64,000 nt of DNA. Origin: Vibrio sp. RE86 (lineage in GTDB: Bacteria > Pseudomonadota > Gammaproteobacteria > Enterobacterales > Vibrionaceae). Of the stretch, positions 9,177-17,635 are shown one piece after another. Positions within the stretch are counted from its first letter, which is position 1; every line of letters begins with the position of its first letter. Made by a program: the position numbers and the translations under genes. The stretch is taken from positions 1 to 64,000 of the forward strand of contig NZ_VTXI01000021.1 in NCBI RefSeq assembly GCF_013114545.1, written 5' to 3'. Below the pieces are notes generated by a model. It had not been told where the DNA came from. It worked only from the letters and a program-made list of their open reading frames with translations, and searched no databases.

Positions 9177-10430
9177 ATGAAAAAAATAATTTCGTTACTG
9201 AGTGTCATTCTTCCACTCGCTTCAGCGTCAGCAGCAGAACCTAACACATTCGTTGAGCCACTAAGCGCAGCACAAATTGCGAGTGCTCAAAGACAACAAA
9301 CCTATACCTATGTTCGCTGTTGGTATCGGACAAGCTATGCCATAGAAGATGCCGCGACCGATTGGGAATGGGCGGAAAACCCAGATGGAAGCTACTTTAC
9401 GATCGACGGTTATTGGTGGAGCTCACTCTCTTTCAAAAACATGTTTTACACTGATACCCCTCAAAGCGTCATTCGTGAACGTTGTGAGCAGACATTAGAT
9501 CTGGCAAACGACAACGCAAACATCACCTACTATGCAGCTGACAATCGCTTCTCATACAACCATACGATTTGGAGTAATGATCCTGTCATTCAACCAAATC
9601 AGATCAACAAGGTAGTTGCGCTAGGCGACAGTCTTTCTGATACAGGCAATATATTTAACGCTTCTCAGTGGCGTTTCCCGAATCCAAATAGCTGGTTCTT
9701 GGGCCATTTTTCTAACGGATTTGTCTGGACGGAATACATTGCCAATGCCAAGAATCTACCACTCTACAACTGGGCTGTTGGCGGAGCTGCGGGCGAAAAC
9801 CAATATATCGCGTTGACGGGTGTAGGCGAGCAAGTTTCCTCATACCTTACTTACATGAAACTCGCGAAAAATTATAACCCAGCCAATACACTGTTTACGT
9901 TGGAGTTCGGCTTAAATGATTTCATGAACTACGGTAGAAGTGTTGCAGAAGTAAAATCGGATTACTCCGAAGCGTTAATACGATTAACCGATGTGGGGGC
10001 AAAAAACTTACTATTAATGACGCTACCTGATGCGACAAAAGCACCGCAATTCAATTACTCGACACAAGAAGAGATCGAAGTGATTCGAGAAAAGATCATC
10101 GCGATGAATGCGTTTATTCAAGCGCAAGCTGACTACTATATCTCGCAAGGCTATAACATAACGCTTTATGATGCGTATTCGCTGTTTGACAGCCTCACTT
10201 CGAATCCTCAGGAGCATGGGTTTGAGAACGCGACGGCCGCCTGTTTGAATATTAATCGCTCTTCCGCGGCAGATTATCTCTACAACCATTCTTTGCGTAA
10301 TGAATGTGCAGCTTACGGAGCAGATAAGTTTGTATTTTGGGATGTCACCCACCCTACAACCGCAACGCACCGCTACGTCGCAGAAAAGATGTTAGAAAGC
10401 AGCAATCAACTGTCTAATCATCCTTTCTAA
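9177..10430 (+). CDS. tlh: Thermolabile haemolysin / lecithin-dependent phospholipase
   Basis: This 417-residue GDSL-family (SGNH) lipase has a signal peptide ending near ASASAAE. After an N-terminal extension of about 140 residues come the GDSL block (ALGDSLSDTGN, near 150), NWAVGGAAGEN, the block III motif LEFGLNDF, and the catalytic Asp/His motif FWDVTHPT near the C-terminus. Length and blocks match the vibrio thermolabile haemolysin/lecithinase, which cleaves phosphatidylcholine and can transfer acyl groups to glycerol or cholesterol in related enzymes. It is secreted. Its neighbour is the divergent serine protease operon, and a strong terminator follows. Confidence 0.93.
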   Translation: MKKIISLLSVILPLASASAAEPNTFVEPLSAAQIASAQRQQTYTYVRCWYRTSYAIEDAATDWEWAENPDGSYFTIDGYWWSSLSFKNMFYTDTPQSVIRERCEQTLDLANDNANITYYAADNRFSYNHTIWSNDPVIQPNQINKVVALGDSLSDTGNIFNASQWRFPNPNSWFLGHFSNGFVWTEYIANAKNLPLYNWAVGGAAGENQYIALTGVGEQVSSYLTYMKLAKNYNPANTLFTLEFGLNDFMNYGRSVAEVKSDYSEALIRLTDVGAKNLLLMTLPDATKAPQFNYSTQEEIEVIREKIIAMNAFIQAQADYYISQGYNITLYDAYSLFDSLTSNPQEHGFENATAACLNINRSSAADYLYNHSLRNECAAYGADKFVFWDVTHPTTATHRYVAEKMLESSNQLSNHPF

Positions 10431-10446
10431 AATAAGACCTATAAAC

Positions 10447-10472
10447 AAAGGCGAGCATATTTGCTCGCCTTT
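10447..10472 (+). terminator. Terminator of tlh, also usable by the convergent gene
   Basis: A perfect 11-bp stem aaaggcgagca / tgctcgccttt with a four-base loop is followed by Ts. It lies between convergent genes. Confidence 0.85.
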
Positions 10473-10503
10473 TCGTTATTGTCCTACCCGAAGTAAAAAG
10501 GAT

Positions 10504-11010
10504 CTAGAAAGACTTCAGGATATCTGAGTGATATTCCGACACATCCAAATCAACGCCGTATTCTTTCGCTAGTTCGTCTAATTTTTCTTGAGCGGTATTC
10601 AAGCTATCCATCGTGATGGTGTTGTCGTCCAGTTGCCAAAGCTGACGTGAGCCCTCGTAGCTAAACTGAAGCGCCAGCATTGCATCAGCGTTACCCTGCT
10701 CTGCCGCCGCATCCAGTTTTCTCTTCTTACGATAAATCAAGTTTAACGACTGCTTAAGGTCCCATACGTAGGCTACTTCGTGCATTTTAGGGTGGCTTTT
10801 AAGCTTACTGAGCGTCACCACGACTCCAATCGCACTGACAACAACACCCAGTAAATTCCAATGAAAGTGAGAACCCGATTCTGAAGGAAACAAAGCAATC
10901 AGTGTCTGAGAAATCGCCAAACTCGCGACGGCAAGAGCAGCGATACACGAAACAATGACGACATTTAAACGGGAACGGTATAACTGCTTATCGATCTTCT
11001 GTAATTTCAT
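10504..11010 (-). CDS. DUF3087-like inner-membrane protein
   Basis: This 168-residue protein has two hydrophobic helices (about residues 17-40 and 50-67) near the N-terminus, followed by a charged cytoplasmic region with the stretch WDLKQSLNLIYRKKRKLDAA. The layout resembles the gammaproteobacterial DUF3087 family, whose function is unknown; I make that link from memory of the family. No operon partner: tlh converges on it and benE lies upstream in the same direction with a gap of about 100 nt. Confidence 0.65.
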   Translation of the reverse strand: MKLQKIDKQLYRSRLNVVIVSCIAALAVASLAISQTLIALFPSESGSHFHWNLLGVVVSAIGVVVTLSKLKSHPKMHEVAYVWDLKQSLNLIYRKKRKLDAAAEQGNADAMLALQFSYEGSRQLWQLDDNTITMDSLNTAQEKLDELAKEYGVDLDVSEYHSDILKSF

Positions 11011-11109
11011 TGATAATCCATTGTTAGAACAACACTAACATCGCTTAGATTGGGGGGAATAATTCGCTCATTATACATTGTTATCGATTCAAAAGGGGTT
11101 GAGCCACGA

Positions 11110-12297
11110 TTATGTTGACGACTGCCCCTTCACTTGCGCGACGTTTGCTCGACGATTCAATAACCAACAACAGGCCAAGCCAATACATAATCCCCAAAAT
11201 GCACTGCCTATTCCAAGAAGGTCAATACCTGACGCGGTTAATAAGAACGTCAACAGAGCGGGCTCACGGTATTTGGAATCTGCCATCGACACCGATAAAC
11301 AATTCAACAACGTGGGCATAATCGCTAACCCGGCAATCGCAATTACGATAGCTTGAGGAACTGCGCTAAACAGTGATACAAACGACATGCCCATAATCCC
11401 CGCCAACAAATAGAATACACCCATCGACACGCCTGCCATGTATCGTGTTTTTGGATCTTCGTCCGCATTTGGCCCCATACAAATCGCTCCTGTTATCGCC
11501 GCTAAATTAAACGCAAATCCACCAAAAGGTGCCAATAGCAAACCAGTGACACCAGTTGTCGTTATCAATTTAGACGAGTCAACCTTGTAGCCATTTGCTT
11601 TCAATACTGCAAATCCCGGTAAATTTTGAGAGGCCATAGTCACAATAAACAATGGAATACCAACACTGATCATCGAGAAGAGTTCAAAGTCTGGAACCAT
11701 TAACACCGGCGAGGTTATCCCCATTGTCACTTGTGTAAGATCGAGTTTCCCCATCCCGATACACATAATGAGTGCGATCAAAAAAATACTAGGGATCAGC
11801 AAGTTGCCCAATCGAACTTTGGCTAATATGAACAGTGCCAGCATCACGGCGACAACGAGTAGCTCTTCCATGAGAGACGTAAACAGACCAAGGCCAAATT
11901 GCAGTAAGATCCCCGCTAACATGGCCGATGCAATTGATGTTGGTATCTGCTTTAACACCTTTTCAAATATTCCCGCTAACCCCACCAGCGTGATCAATAG
12001 CGAGCTAAACAAAAACACAGCGATCGCCTGATTCATCGTTAACCCATCAAGCGAGGTGATCAGTAAGGCAGCGCCAGGCGTCGACCACGCGGTAACAATC
12101 GGTTTCTTATAGTACAAAGACATTAATATCGTCGTCGCACCCATACCAATGCCTAACGCCCAAAACCAAGAAGCAACTTGATCTTCCGTGGCGCCTGCGC
12201 TCATCGCAGCTTGGAAAATGATCGCTGCTGCACTCGCATAACCAATGAAAACGGCGATAAATCCCGTACTGATATGAGAAAATTTTAACTGAGTCAT
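11110..12297 (-). CDS. benE: BenE-family benzoate/proton symporter
   Basis: This 395-residue protein has around twelve hydrophobic segments. The N-terminus has the BenE pattern (GFIAVFIGYASAAAIIFQA), followed by SWFWALGIGMGATT, PIVTAWSTPGAALL and LAPFGGFAFNLAAITGAICM. The family imports benzoate or similar aromatic acids with protons. No benzoate catabolic genes lie nearby, so the substrate here is open. The gene is divergent from an XRE-cupin regulator and shares an 88-nt intergenic region with repeated gtgcgttata motifs. Confidence 0.85.
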   Translation of the reverse strand: MTQLKFSHISTGFIAVFIGYASAAAIIFQAAMSAGATEDQVASWFWALGIGMGATTILMSLYYKKPIVTAWSTPGAALLITSLDGLTMNQAIAVFLFSSLLITLVGLAGIFEKVLKQIPTSIASAMLAGILLQFGLGLFTSLMEELLVVAVMLALFILAKVRLGNLLIPSIFLIALIMCIGMGKLDLTQVTMGITSPVLMVPDFELFSMISVGIPLFIVTMASQNLPGFAVLKANGYKVDSSKLITTTGVTGLLLAPFGGFAFNLAAITGAICMGPNADEDPKTRYMAGVSMGVFYLLAGIMGMSFVSLFSAVPQAIVIAIAGLAIMPTLLNCLSVSMADSKYREPALLTFLLTASGIDLLGIGSAFWGLCIGLACCWLLNRRANVAQVKGQSST

Positions 12298-12313
12298 GTT
12301 AATTCCCCTCCTT

Positions 12314-12365
12314 GTGCGTTATAACGTCCATACATTCAATCTAGCACCCGTGCGTTATAGCGCAC
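12314..12365. promoter_or_regulatory. Paired operator-like motifs between benE and its regulator
   Basis: The sequence gtgcgttata occurs at 12314 and again at 12350. The first copy forms the perfect palindrome cgttataacg (12317-12326); the second forms gtgcg-ttatag-cgcac (12350-12365). Position in the shared promoter makes them probable binding sites for the adjacent XRE regulator. Confidence 0.55.
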
Positions 12366-12385
12366 AAGTTATTTGTTGAAAAAAT

Positions 12386-12949
12386 ATGCAAACAGAAATC
12401 AAAGTTGGTGATAATTTAAAGCGTCTTCGTAAGGACAAAGGCTGGAGTCTAGACAAAGCAGCGAAAGAAACAGGTGTCAGCAAAGCCATGCTTGGGCAAA
12501 TAGAGCGTGGTGAGTCAAGCCCTACGGTCGCAAAGCTATGGCAGATCGCTTCAGGGTTCGAGGTTTCATTTTCGAGCTTTATCACCACCAGTTCTAACAA
12601 TGAACTCACCAGCCTATTTAGAGACGCCAATGAGCTTAGACGCGAGGAGTACAACGTTGGTTTTTTTGTCAGCTTGTTGTTCCCTTTTGAGCCTGAACTT
12701 GGCTTTGAGATATTCGAACTTACCCTCGCCCCGAATTATCAGCACGAATCAGAGCCGCACAACCTAGGCGTGACTGAGCACATCTTATGTATTTCAGGCG
12801 AAATGGAAGTACTGTTTGATGGGAAATGGCATAGGTTACAAGCCAGCCAAGCCGTTCGCTTTAACGCCAATCAGCTGCATGGATACAAAAATATAGGCAA
12901 GGATAACGCCGTATTCCACAATGTGATTCACTACCCACAGAGTAAGTAA
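12386..12949 (+). CDS. XRE-family regulator with C-terminal cupin
   Basis: This 187-residue protein has an N-terminal helix-turn-helix (about residues 8-62: LKRLRKDKGWSLDKAAKETG, then SKAMLGQIERGESSPTV) and a C-terminal cupin_2-type sensor domain (about 110-183: HNLGVTEHILCISGEMEV and later RFNANQLHGYKN). Proteins of this layout sense a small molecule through the cupin and control a neighbouring transporter or catabolic gene. Here the divergent benE is the obvious target (inference). Confidence 0.85.
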   Translation: MQTEIKVGDNLKRLRKDKGWSLDKAAKETGVSKAMLGQIERGESSPTVAKLWQIASGFEVSFSSFITTSSNNELTSLFRDANELRREEYNVGFFVSLLFPFEPELGFEIFELTLAPNYQHESEPHNLGVTEHILCISGEMEVLFDGKWHRLQASQAVRFNANQLHGYKNIGKDNAVFHNVIHYPQSK

Positions 12950-13001
12950 CCGCGCATAACTATAATCCGATTTCCTCTAGTCATTGAGAGCGTATAGAGG
13001 C

Positions 13002-13037
13002 TCGAAAGGATCAAGCTGCTTGACAAGATCCTTTCGA
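13002..13037. other. Perfect 11-bp inverted repeat
   Basis: The arms tcgaaaggatc and gatcctttcga are separated by 14 bases (aagctgcttgacaa), between the XRE gene and the TetR gene. There is no T-run, so it is a weak terminator candidate. It could be a transcript hairpin or a protein-binding site. Confidence 0.5.
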
Positions 13038-13050
13038 ACAATTAAATTAC

Positions 13051-13069
13051 AAACCGACCAGACGGTCAG
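13051..13069. promoter_or_regulatory. TetR-type operator upstream of the tetR-like gene
   Basis: The 19-base sequence aaaccgaccagacggtcag contains the inverted repeat gacc-N4-ggtc. A copy with one mismatch occurs at 13684-13702. It lies about 25 nt before the regulator start, as expected for autoregulation. Confidence 0.75.
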
Positions 13070-13092
13070 TGGCATTAAAGTAAGTTAAAAGC

Positions 13093-13635
13093 ATGGACAA
13101 AAGACAACATATTATTGAAGTCGCGACTCGTATGTTTTCAGAAAACGGGTTCGAGAAAACGCCAATTTCCGTAGTCTGTGAAGAAGCACAGGTTTCCAAA
13201 GGGCTGGTTTTTCATCACTTCAAGAACAAAAATGAGCTTCTTCGAGAAGTCTTCATTCATATCACTACGATAATTGAAGAGGTTGACCAACAGGATGCGA
13301 ATGTAAACAGCAATGACATCCGCATAGAGTCTCTCATTGATTCTATCTTTGACGGAATGACGGTGTCTAAGCACCGTAAAATGTACCAGTTCAACTTTAG
13401 CGTTATGGTGCACCCAACGACTAGAGCAATCGTGGTTGACTTGATTGAAGAAAGATACAAAGGGTTACAGGTTTCGACAGAAGCCGTGTTTAAGGCTCTT
13501 GGATTTAGCAATCCAGCAGTCATCACTAAGATGTTTATCGCCGAAATCGACGGTATTTCAATGAACTACCTTCTGAATGATGATTTTCCGATTGAAGAGA
13601 TAAAGCAAGAATTTATAAAAAAATACAGCCGATAA
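13093..13635 (+). CDS. TetR-family regulator
   Basis: This 180-residue protein has the N-terminal TetR DNA-binding domain (about residues 5-52: FSENGFEKTPISVVCEEAQVS, then KGLVFHHFKNKNELL), followed by an all-helical ligand domain I cannot assign. Matching palindromes lie before its own gene and before the downstream GNAT-YjhX unit, so it probably represses both. It ends at a strong terminator, so the downstream unit is transcribed separately from the second operator. Confidence 0.88.
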   Translation: MDKRQHIIEVATRMFSENGFEKTPISVVCEEAQVSKGLVFHHFKNKNELLREVFIHITTIIEEVDQQDANVNSNDIRIESLIDSIFDGMTVSKHRKMYQFNFSVMVHPTTRAIVVDLIEERYKGLQVSTEAVFKALGFSNPAVITKMFIAEIDGISMNYLLNDDFPIEEIKQEFIKKYSR

Positions 13636-13645
13636 GCTCTTAAAC

Positions 13646-13672
13646 TACGCACAATTTGGTGCGTATTTTTTT
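13646..13672 (+). terminator. Terminator of the tetR-like gene
   Basis: The stem tacgcac / gtgcgta with a six-base loop is followed by seven Ts. Confidence 0.8.
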
Positions 13673-13683
13673 CAACCAACAAC

Positions 13684-13702
13684 AAACCGACCAGCCGGTC
13701 AG
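13684..13702. promoter_or_regulatory. Second TetR-type operator, before the GNAT-YjhX unit
   Basis: aaaccgaccagccggtcag matches 18 of 19 bases of the site at 13051-13069. It lies about 28 nt before the start of the GNAT gene. Confidence 0.75.
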
Positions 13703-13729
13703 ATAGTTTAGAGAAATAAGAAGGAAAAG

Positions 13730-14233
13730 ATGAAAACTCCATACGAAATACAATTTGAAGCGTTTAACGCAGACAATTACTACACCGAAGCACATGCAAA
13801 ACTGTATGCGCAGTTTGCCCAAGAGCTCATAGAAGAAGGTAATTACTCAATCTTATATAAAGGTGTCGCGCACGCATGTTACACACCAATTACGATTGAT
13901 CGCGCCCCTCAATTGAAATGCTTTGTGCTCGCACCATTAGCGGTATTACCAGAGCATCAAGGTAAAGGTTACGCCACGCAACTTATGGAACAGGCTGAAA
14001 GCGAACTAGGTGCAGATGTGGTATTCGTTCTCGGAGATCCGAAACATTATGCTCGACGCTTCAATGCGAGACATAGCGTGGCTTTGCCTGTGGGTTCTGA
14101 TGAAAAACCAGAATTCTGGTTTGCTCGTGAAGTAACGCCCGGAGCACTAAACGGAATTGGCAAATCTTCATCAAGTATAAAAGGTGTGTTCGCAAACCCA
14201 CTCATGTGGAGCAACCCAGAAGAGCAAATATAA
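13730..14233 (+). CDS. GNAT-family N-acetyltransferase (YjhQ-like position)
   Basis: This 167-residue protein has the acetyl-CoA-binding signature of GNAT enzymes in the middle: LAPLAVLPEHQGKGYATQLM (about 62-81), then VVFVLGDPKHYARRF. The VLGDP-YY layout resembles COG3153/YhbS-type acetyltransferases. An AAGGA site precedes the ATG. A YjhX-like gene follows after 155 nt; in E. coli the acetyltransferase YjhQ is reported as the antitoxin partner of YjhX, so a comparable pairing is possible here. Expression is probably controlled by the TetR regulator through the operator at 13684. Confidence 0.8.
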   Translation: MKTPYEIQFEAFNADNYYTEAHAKLYAQFAQELIEEGNYSILYKGVAHACYTPITIDRAPQLKCFVLAPLAVLPEHQGKGYATQLMEQAESELGADVVFVLGDPKHYARRFNARHSVALPVGSDEKPEFWFAREVTPGALNGIGKSSSSIKGVFANPLMWSNPEEQI

Positions 14234-14388
14234 CGTCTTTACTTTAAACCTTTATAACTAATAACAAGGTGATTTTTGACTAGAACACTAATTAGCATTG
14301 TATAAGCGGCGTGTTTGCTGCCAAAGGCGACAAGCACATGTTCAAAACCAACCATGAGGAAAAATTTAACTACAACCGGAGAAATCCC

Positions 14389-14646
14389 GTGAATTTATCG
14401 AAACAAGAACAACGTGTACTTCATACACTTGCTATGGGCGGAGAGATTCGTCGTTACCTAGATGACAATAAAAAGATCACAGAAGTCATTTGTTTTACCC
14501 GCGAAGGTTATGGCTTATCTAACTGCACACTCGATGTATTTAGAAGCCTAAAAAGAAAAAAAATGATCAGCTCAAAAAGTGGCGAACCCTACCGAATAAC
14601 CTATTTCGGCGCGACGTCTGTACAAGCTCAGATGAATCAAAGATAG
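14389..14646 (+). CDS. YjhX-family (UPF0386) protein, putative toxin
   Basis: The open frame begins at 14311, but the family starts with MNLSRQEQR. Here the matching point is the GTG at 14389 (VNLSKQEQRVLHTLAMGGEI), with GGAG seven to eight bases upstream. This start gives exactly 85 residues, the usual length. Conserved blocks TREGYGLSNCTL and GEPYRITYFG are present. E. coli YjhX is described as a toxin of a toxin-antitoxin pair with the acetyltransferase YjhQ; whether this protein is toxic is unknown. The 155 nt between the GNAT gene and this start contain no other gene. Confidence 0.82.
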   Translation: MNLSKQEQRVLHTLAMGGEIRRYLDDNKKITEVICFTREGYGLSNCTLDVFRSLKRKKMISSKSGEPYRITYFGATSVQAQMNQR

Positions 14647-14657
14647 GTATCATTAGC

Positions 14658-14683
14658 AAAGGCGAACCAGGCGGTGCGCCTTT
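14658..14683. terminator. Bidirectional terminator after yjhX-like gene
   Basis: The stem aaaggcgaacc / ggtgcgccttt has one mismatch and a four-base loop. It lies between convergent genes. Confidence 0.7.
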
Positions 14684-14761
14684 TAAACTAACTTGTCTTT
14701 TCGCTATGAATCTACTCAGGCTAGTAATTCTAGCGCGCAGTAAAGCCATGTTAATGCTCGA

Positions 14762-15592
14762 TTATCGACGGCCAAATCGAGCCAAGTAGTGCCAGATCTT
14801 CTTGATGTCTTGTTCCTCGAAGCCATATTCGTTAACAGCAATTCCGAGAAGCTTTGCATCAAGCACACCATCAATTGCAAGTTTTTGGGCTAACTCAATA
14901 AAGGACAAGCCACGGTAGTCTGGGTAACGGCCCATCTCTTCAACTGATAATTGAAACCCACCATGCCACTCAATGGGAATACCAAGCTGGGATGCATACT
15001 CGTCGACTTGGCTCTCTTTGTATATTGGATCTAACACAATACTTTCAATGTCGTCATGCACAGATATAACTCCATGCACATGGGCTTCAATATAATCATC
15101 TAGCAAATCCGCATTTGAAGATATCGCCATGCTGATTAGAGCATCTGCGTTATCCGTAGTAGCAAAGTCCTGCGGATTAAAATAACTATCAGGATAACAA
15201 AATGTTGTTCTTTTGAGTGTATGAGGCTTCAACTTGAAGTAGGCAGAACCAAAGCGTGGCGCAGCGCCAATCTCATCATTTTTGTAGTTCAGCGCTCCAT
15301 ATTTGGGGCGAAAGCAATTCTCGGCGTTGTCGTAGGCCCCGCCAAAGATTCGTTGTTCCCACAACCAGCGGTCCCCACCTTTGTATGCGGTAAGTCCCCC
15401 ATTACTTGTGTGCGTTTCAAACTGTGACTTTAAGTATCCATCTTTGGCGATCGCCAAAAGTAGCGGAATGTTCGATGAGGTGTATCGGTCAGGATGAAAG
15501 TTGATGGTCACATCATGGCCAATAACAGCATCTCCACCGTTAGACTTAGCTTTTACCATCTCGATTGCCTTACTCACCGCGATTTCAGTCAT
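14762..15592 (-). CDS. DUF3626-like protein
   Basis: This 276-residue cytoplasmic protein begins at the ATG at 15592 after AAGGA. Recognisable conserved blocks are INFHPDRY, QFETHTSNGGLTA, a Trp-Glu-x-Arg followed by IFGGAYD, RPKYGALNY, APRFGSAYFKLKP, RTTFCYPDS and EAHVHGVI. These resemble the DUF3626 family as I remember it; no activity is established. The arrangement of conserved Arg, His and Glu residues looks enzymatic, but I cannot name the reaction. It stands alone, with a shared terminator downstream and a lipoprotein gene about 55 nt upstream in the same direction. Confidence 0.65.
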   Translation of the reverse strand: MTEIAVSKAIEMVKAKSNGGDAVIGHDVTINFHPDRYTSSNIPLLLAIAKDGYLKSQFETHTSNGGLTAYKGGDRWLWEQRIFGGAYDNAENCFRPKYGALNYKNDEIGAAPRFGSAYFKLKPHTLKRTTFCYPDSYFNPQDFATTDNADALISMAISSNADLLDDYIEAHVHGVISVHDDIESIVLDPIYKESQVDEYASQLGIPIEWHGGFQLSVEEMGRYPDYRGLSFIELAQKLAIDGVLDAKLLGIAVNEYGFEEQDIKKIWHYLARFGRR

Positions 15593-15646
15593 TTACATTC
15601 CTTTTAGGGTTTCACTTTCAATGAACAGCTAGCTAATCAATGTATC

Positions 15647-16045
15647 TCATTCGTCGTGAGACTCAATAAATTTGATTGCTAATGCTTCGCCCGAGCCACT
15701 GTGTATTCCCGTACCTTCACCCTTAAAACCCCAGTGACCTTCAATAACTGAACGTATAATGATTGCATCGGCACCTAACTTTACTGCATCTTTTGTCATC
15801 GCTTTGATAATGCCTGGGCCACTGTAATCGTGAAAGATGGTTTGCCCCGTTGTCATTGTTATAAGCCCTAACTCTTTGTAATTAGAGCCGACAGGAGGCT
15901 CATACAAAACTTCGATTTGATCGCTAAACTCATTTTCGACCACCGTCGTTTTTGCGCATCCACCCAAGGTAAACATAGCCAGAGCTAGAACCATTAAACG
16001 TGTGAACTTGGCATTTGATAGACTATTTTTCACTGTCATTAACAT
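15647..16045 (-). CDS. Small lipoprotein of unknown function
   Basis: The frame opens at 16078, but the ATG at 16045 has GAGAGAAG upstream and keeps the signal peptide near the N-terminus, giving 132 residues. The lipobox is TLGGC. The mature part has VLYEPPVGSNYKELGLITMT and later KDAVKLGADAIIIRSV, a beta-alpha pattern seen in small envelope lipoproteins that resemble the RcsF/YbjQ type of fold; that resemblance is weak. I cannot assign a function. Confidence 0.6.
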   Translation of the reverse strand: MLMTVKNSLSNAKFTRLMVLALAMFTLGGCAKTTVVENEFSDQIEVLYEPPVGSNYKELGLITMTTGQTIFHDYSGPGIIKAMTKDAVKLGADAIIIRSVIEGHWGFKGEGTGIHSGSGEALAIKFIESHDE

Positions 16046-16134
16046 CTGTTTTTCTTCTCTCTTGTCGAGTAGCCGCAACTAGCAAGCTAGGTAAAATGCT
16101 CCGTCCCTAGAGCAAACAGAAATAAATTGGTGTA

Positions 16135-17508
16135 TTACTTATCGGCGAGTAACTTTGCAGCAGAACGCATTAATGCTGGGCCTTTGTTTTCACCGTACCC
16201 TGAGTGATAAGGATTGGTCGAGAACATCACCCCGACAAAATCTCGTTTAGGATCGATGTAGATCATTTGCCCTAAGTTACCGCTTTTCGCCATAGCACCG
16301 TCGTCGTAGATGAAGTCAAAATGAAACGACTGATAGCTCGACATCTCATTGAACGCCCCGGCCGAACTCTTTTGCTTGGCAGAGCCTTGGTGACTCTCGC
16401 GGTTTCCATTCTCATGAATCAGGCGAATCACGTTGTCGCTGACTACTTGCTCAGTCGCCACAGCACTCCAGCTTGGAGTGAACAATGTACCAAAGCGAGC
16501 TTTGTCTTCTAACGTTGACAACACAAGACCGAGTGAGATTGCCGTGCCATCCGGAGCTTGGTTAAAGAGGATTGGTTGACGAGCTGTGGTTTTGCTCCAC
16601 ACTCGATCTTCAAACACTTGAGTAAAAGTTTTGTTTTCGATGTTCTCAATCATCTTCGTCAGAATCATGGTATTGATGGAGGCATAACGGAACCGCTCTC
16701 CCGCGTTTTCACCAGTTAGTTTTTCCGTATCCTGCGCGACAGTAATCCAGTCTTCATATTGGCCTGTAGAGTGGCGTGGAGAGCCCGTAATTGAAGCGAA
16801 GAATCGAACCACTGGCGAATCTGGGTTTAAAATCGAGTCCAATGTTTCTTCGTTATCTAACCCTGTGGTGTGATTTAATCCATCACGCACTGTCACTGCA
16901 TCCCAAACCGTGTTTTTCAACTCAGAGACATAAAAGCTCATCGGCTTGTTGATATCCACCTTGCCCTCTTCAACCAGTTGAGCAATCACCAAACCTACGG
17001 TTGTTTTCGCTGACGATGCCCAAACATGGCGATCAGTTGGTTTCATACCTGGATAAGCTTCATAGATGACCTCACCCTTATGAATCAACATGAAGCCCTG
17101 AGTACGAAATTCTGGATCCGCTAAGTAATCCTTCATTGTCATTTCGCCCTTGCCCACGGTTTCAACCGTCAGGCTATCAAGACTCTTGTTAATTTTTCGC
17201 ACTAATGGCTTATATTCTTCACTCGGTGAAGCGACTGCAGTTGTCATGAACTCATTCATACTCTTGTTGTAATAAAGCGCATGATCACCGCCCATTTGCC
17301 AATGGAAGTTATTGAAGTTAGTACGCGCGGCGTCAACAAACTCGGGCGTGAACGCATTTTTAGCTCGCTCTACTGGCATCGAGACAGAAGCACCTTCGAC
17401 ACTTAACGCTGCCTCAACTGGATTTTCTGTTATTGCTTTAGAAGATGTACCGGCCAATGCAGTTGCCGATACGAGAGAAATTAATATCGCTATTGGTTTA
17501 AGTTTCAT
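16135..17508 (-). CDS. Secreted serine hydrolase of the class C beta-lactamase fold
   Basis: This 457-residue protein has a signal peptide (about 1-20) and a good ribosome site (AGGAG). The catalytic SxxK motif is SSAK in HVWASSAKTTVGLV (about 155-168); the Tyr motif is RFRYASINTM, with Ser rather than Asn at the third place; a KSGN motif near the C-terminus takes the place of KTG. This pattern fits the esterase/6-aminohexanoate-dimer hydrolase (NylB-like) branch better than true beta-lactamases. The substrate is unknown. The divergent AraC-type regulator is its likely controller. Confidence 0.8.
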   Translation of the reverse strand: MKLKPIAILISLVSATALAGTSSKAITENPVEAALSVEGASVSMPVERAKNAFTPEFVDAARTNFNNFHWQMGGDHALYYNKSMNEFMTTAVASPSEEYKPLVRKINKSLDSLTVETVGKGEMTMKDYLADPEFRTQGFMLIHKGEVIYEAYPGMKPTDRHVWASSAKTTVGLVIAQLVEEGKVDINKPMSFYVSELKNTVWDAVTVRDGLNHTTGLDNEETLDSILNPDSPVVRFFASITGSPRHSTGQYEDWITVAQDTEKLTGENAGERFRYASINTMILTKMIENIENKTFTQVFEDRVWSKTTARQPILFNQAPDGTAISLGLVLSTLEDKARFGTLFTPSWSAVATEQVVSDNVIRLIHENGNRESHQGSAKQKSSAGAFNEMSSYQSFHFDFIYDDGAMAKSGNLGQMIYIDPKRDFVGVMFSTNPYHSGYGENKGPALMRSAAKLLADK

Positions 17509-17635
17509 TAGGTATCTCCTGTAAATCTGGAGCCATTATAAAAAACTCATCGCACACAAATAGGTCATTTGGTGACATTTGAACCAGTAGCAATTACCCT
17601 TGTATTAGATTCGGCAAGTCGCAGAGCGTACAGCT

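Noticed and set aside
16135..17508. True class C beta-lactamase (antibiotic resistance)
   Set aside because: The motifs fit the NylB/esterase branch: YAS rather than YxN and KSGN rather than KTG, and the protein is longer than AmpC.
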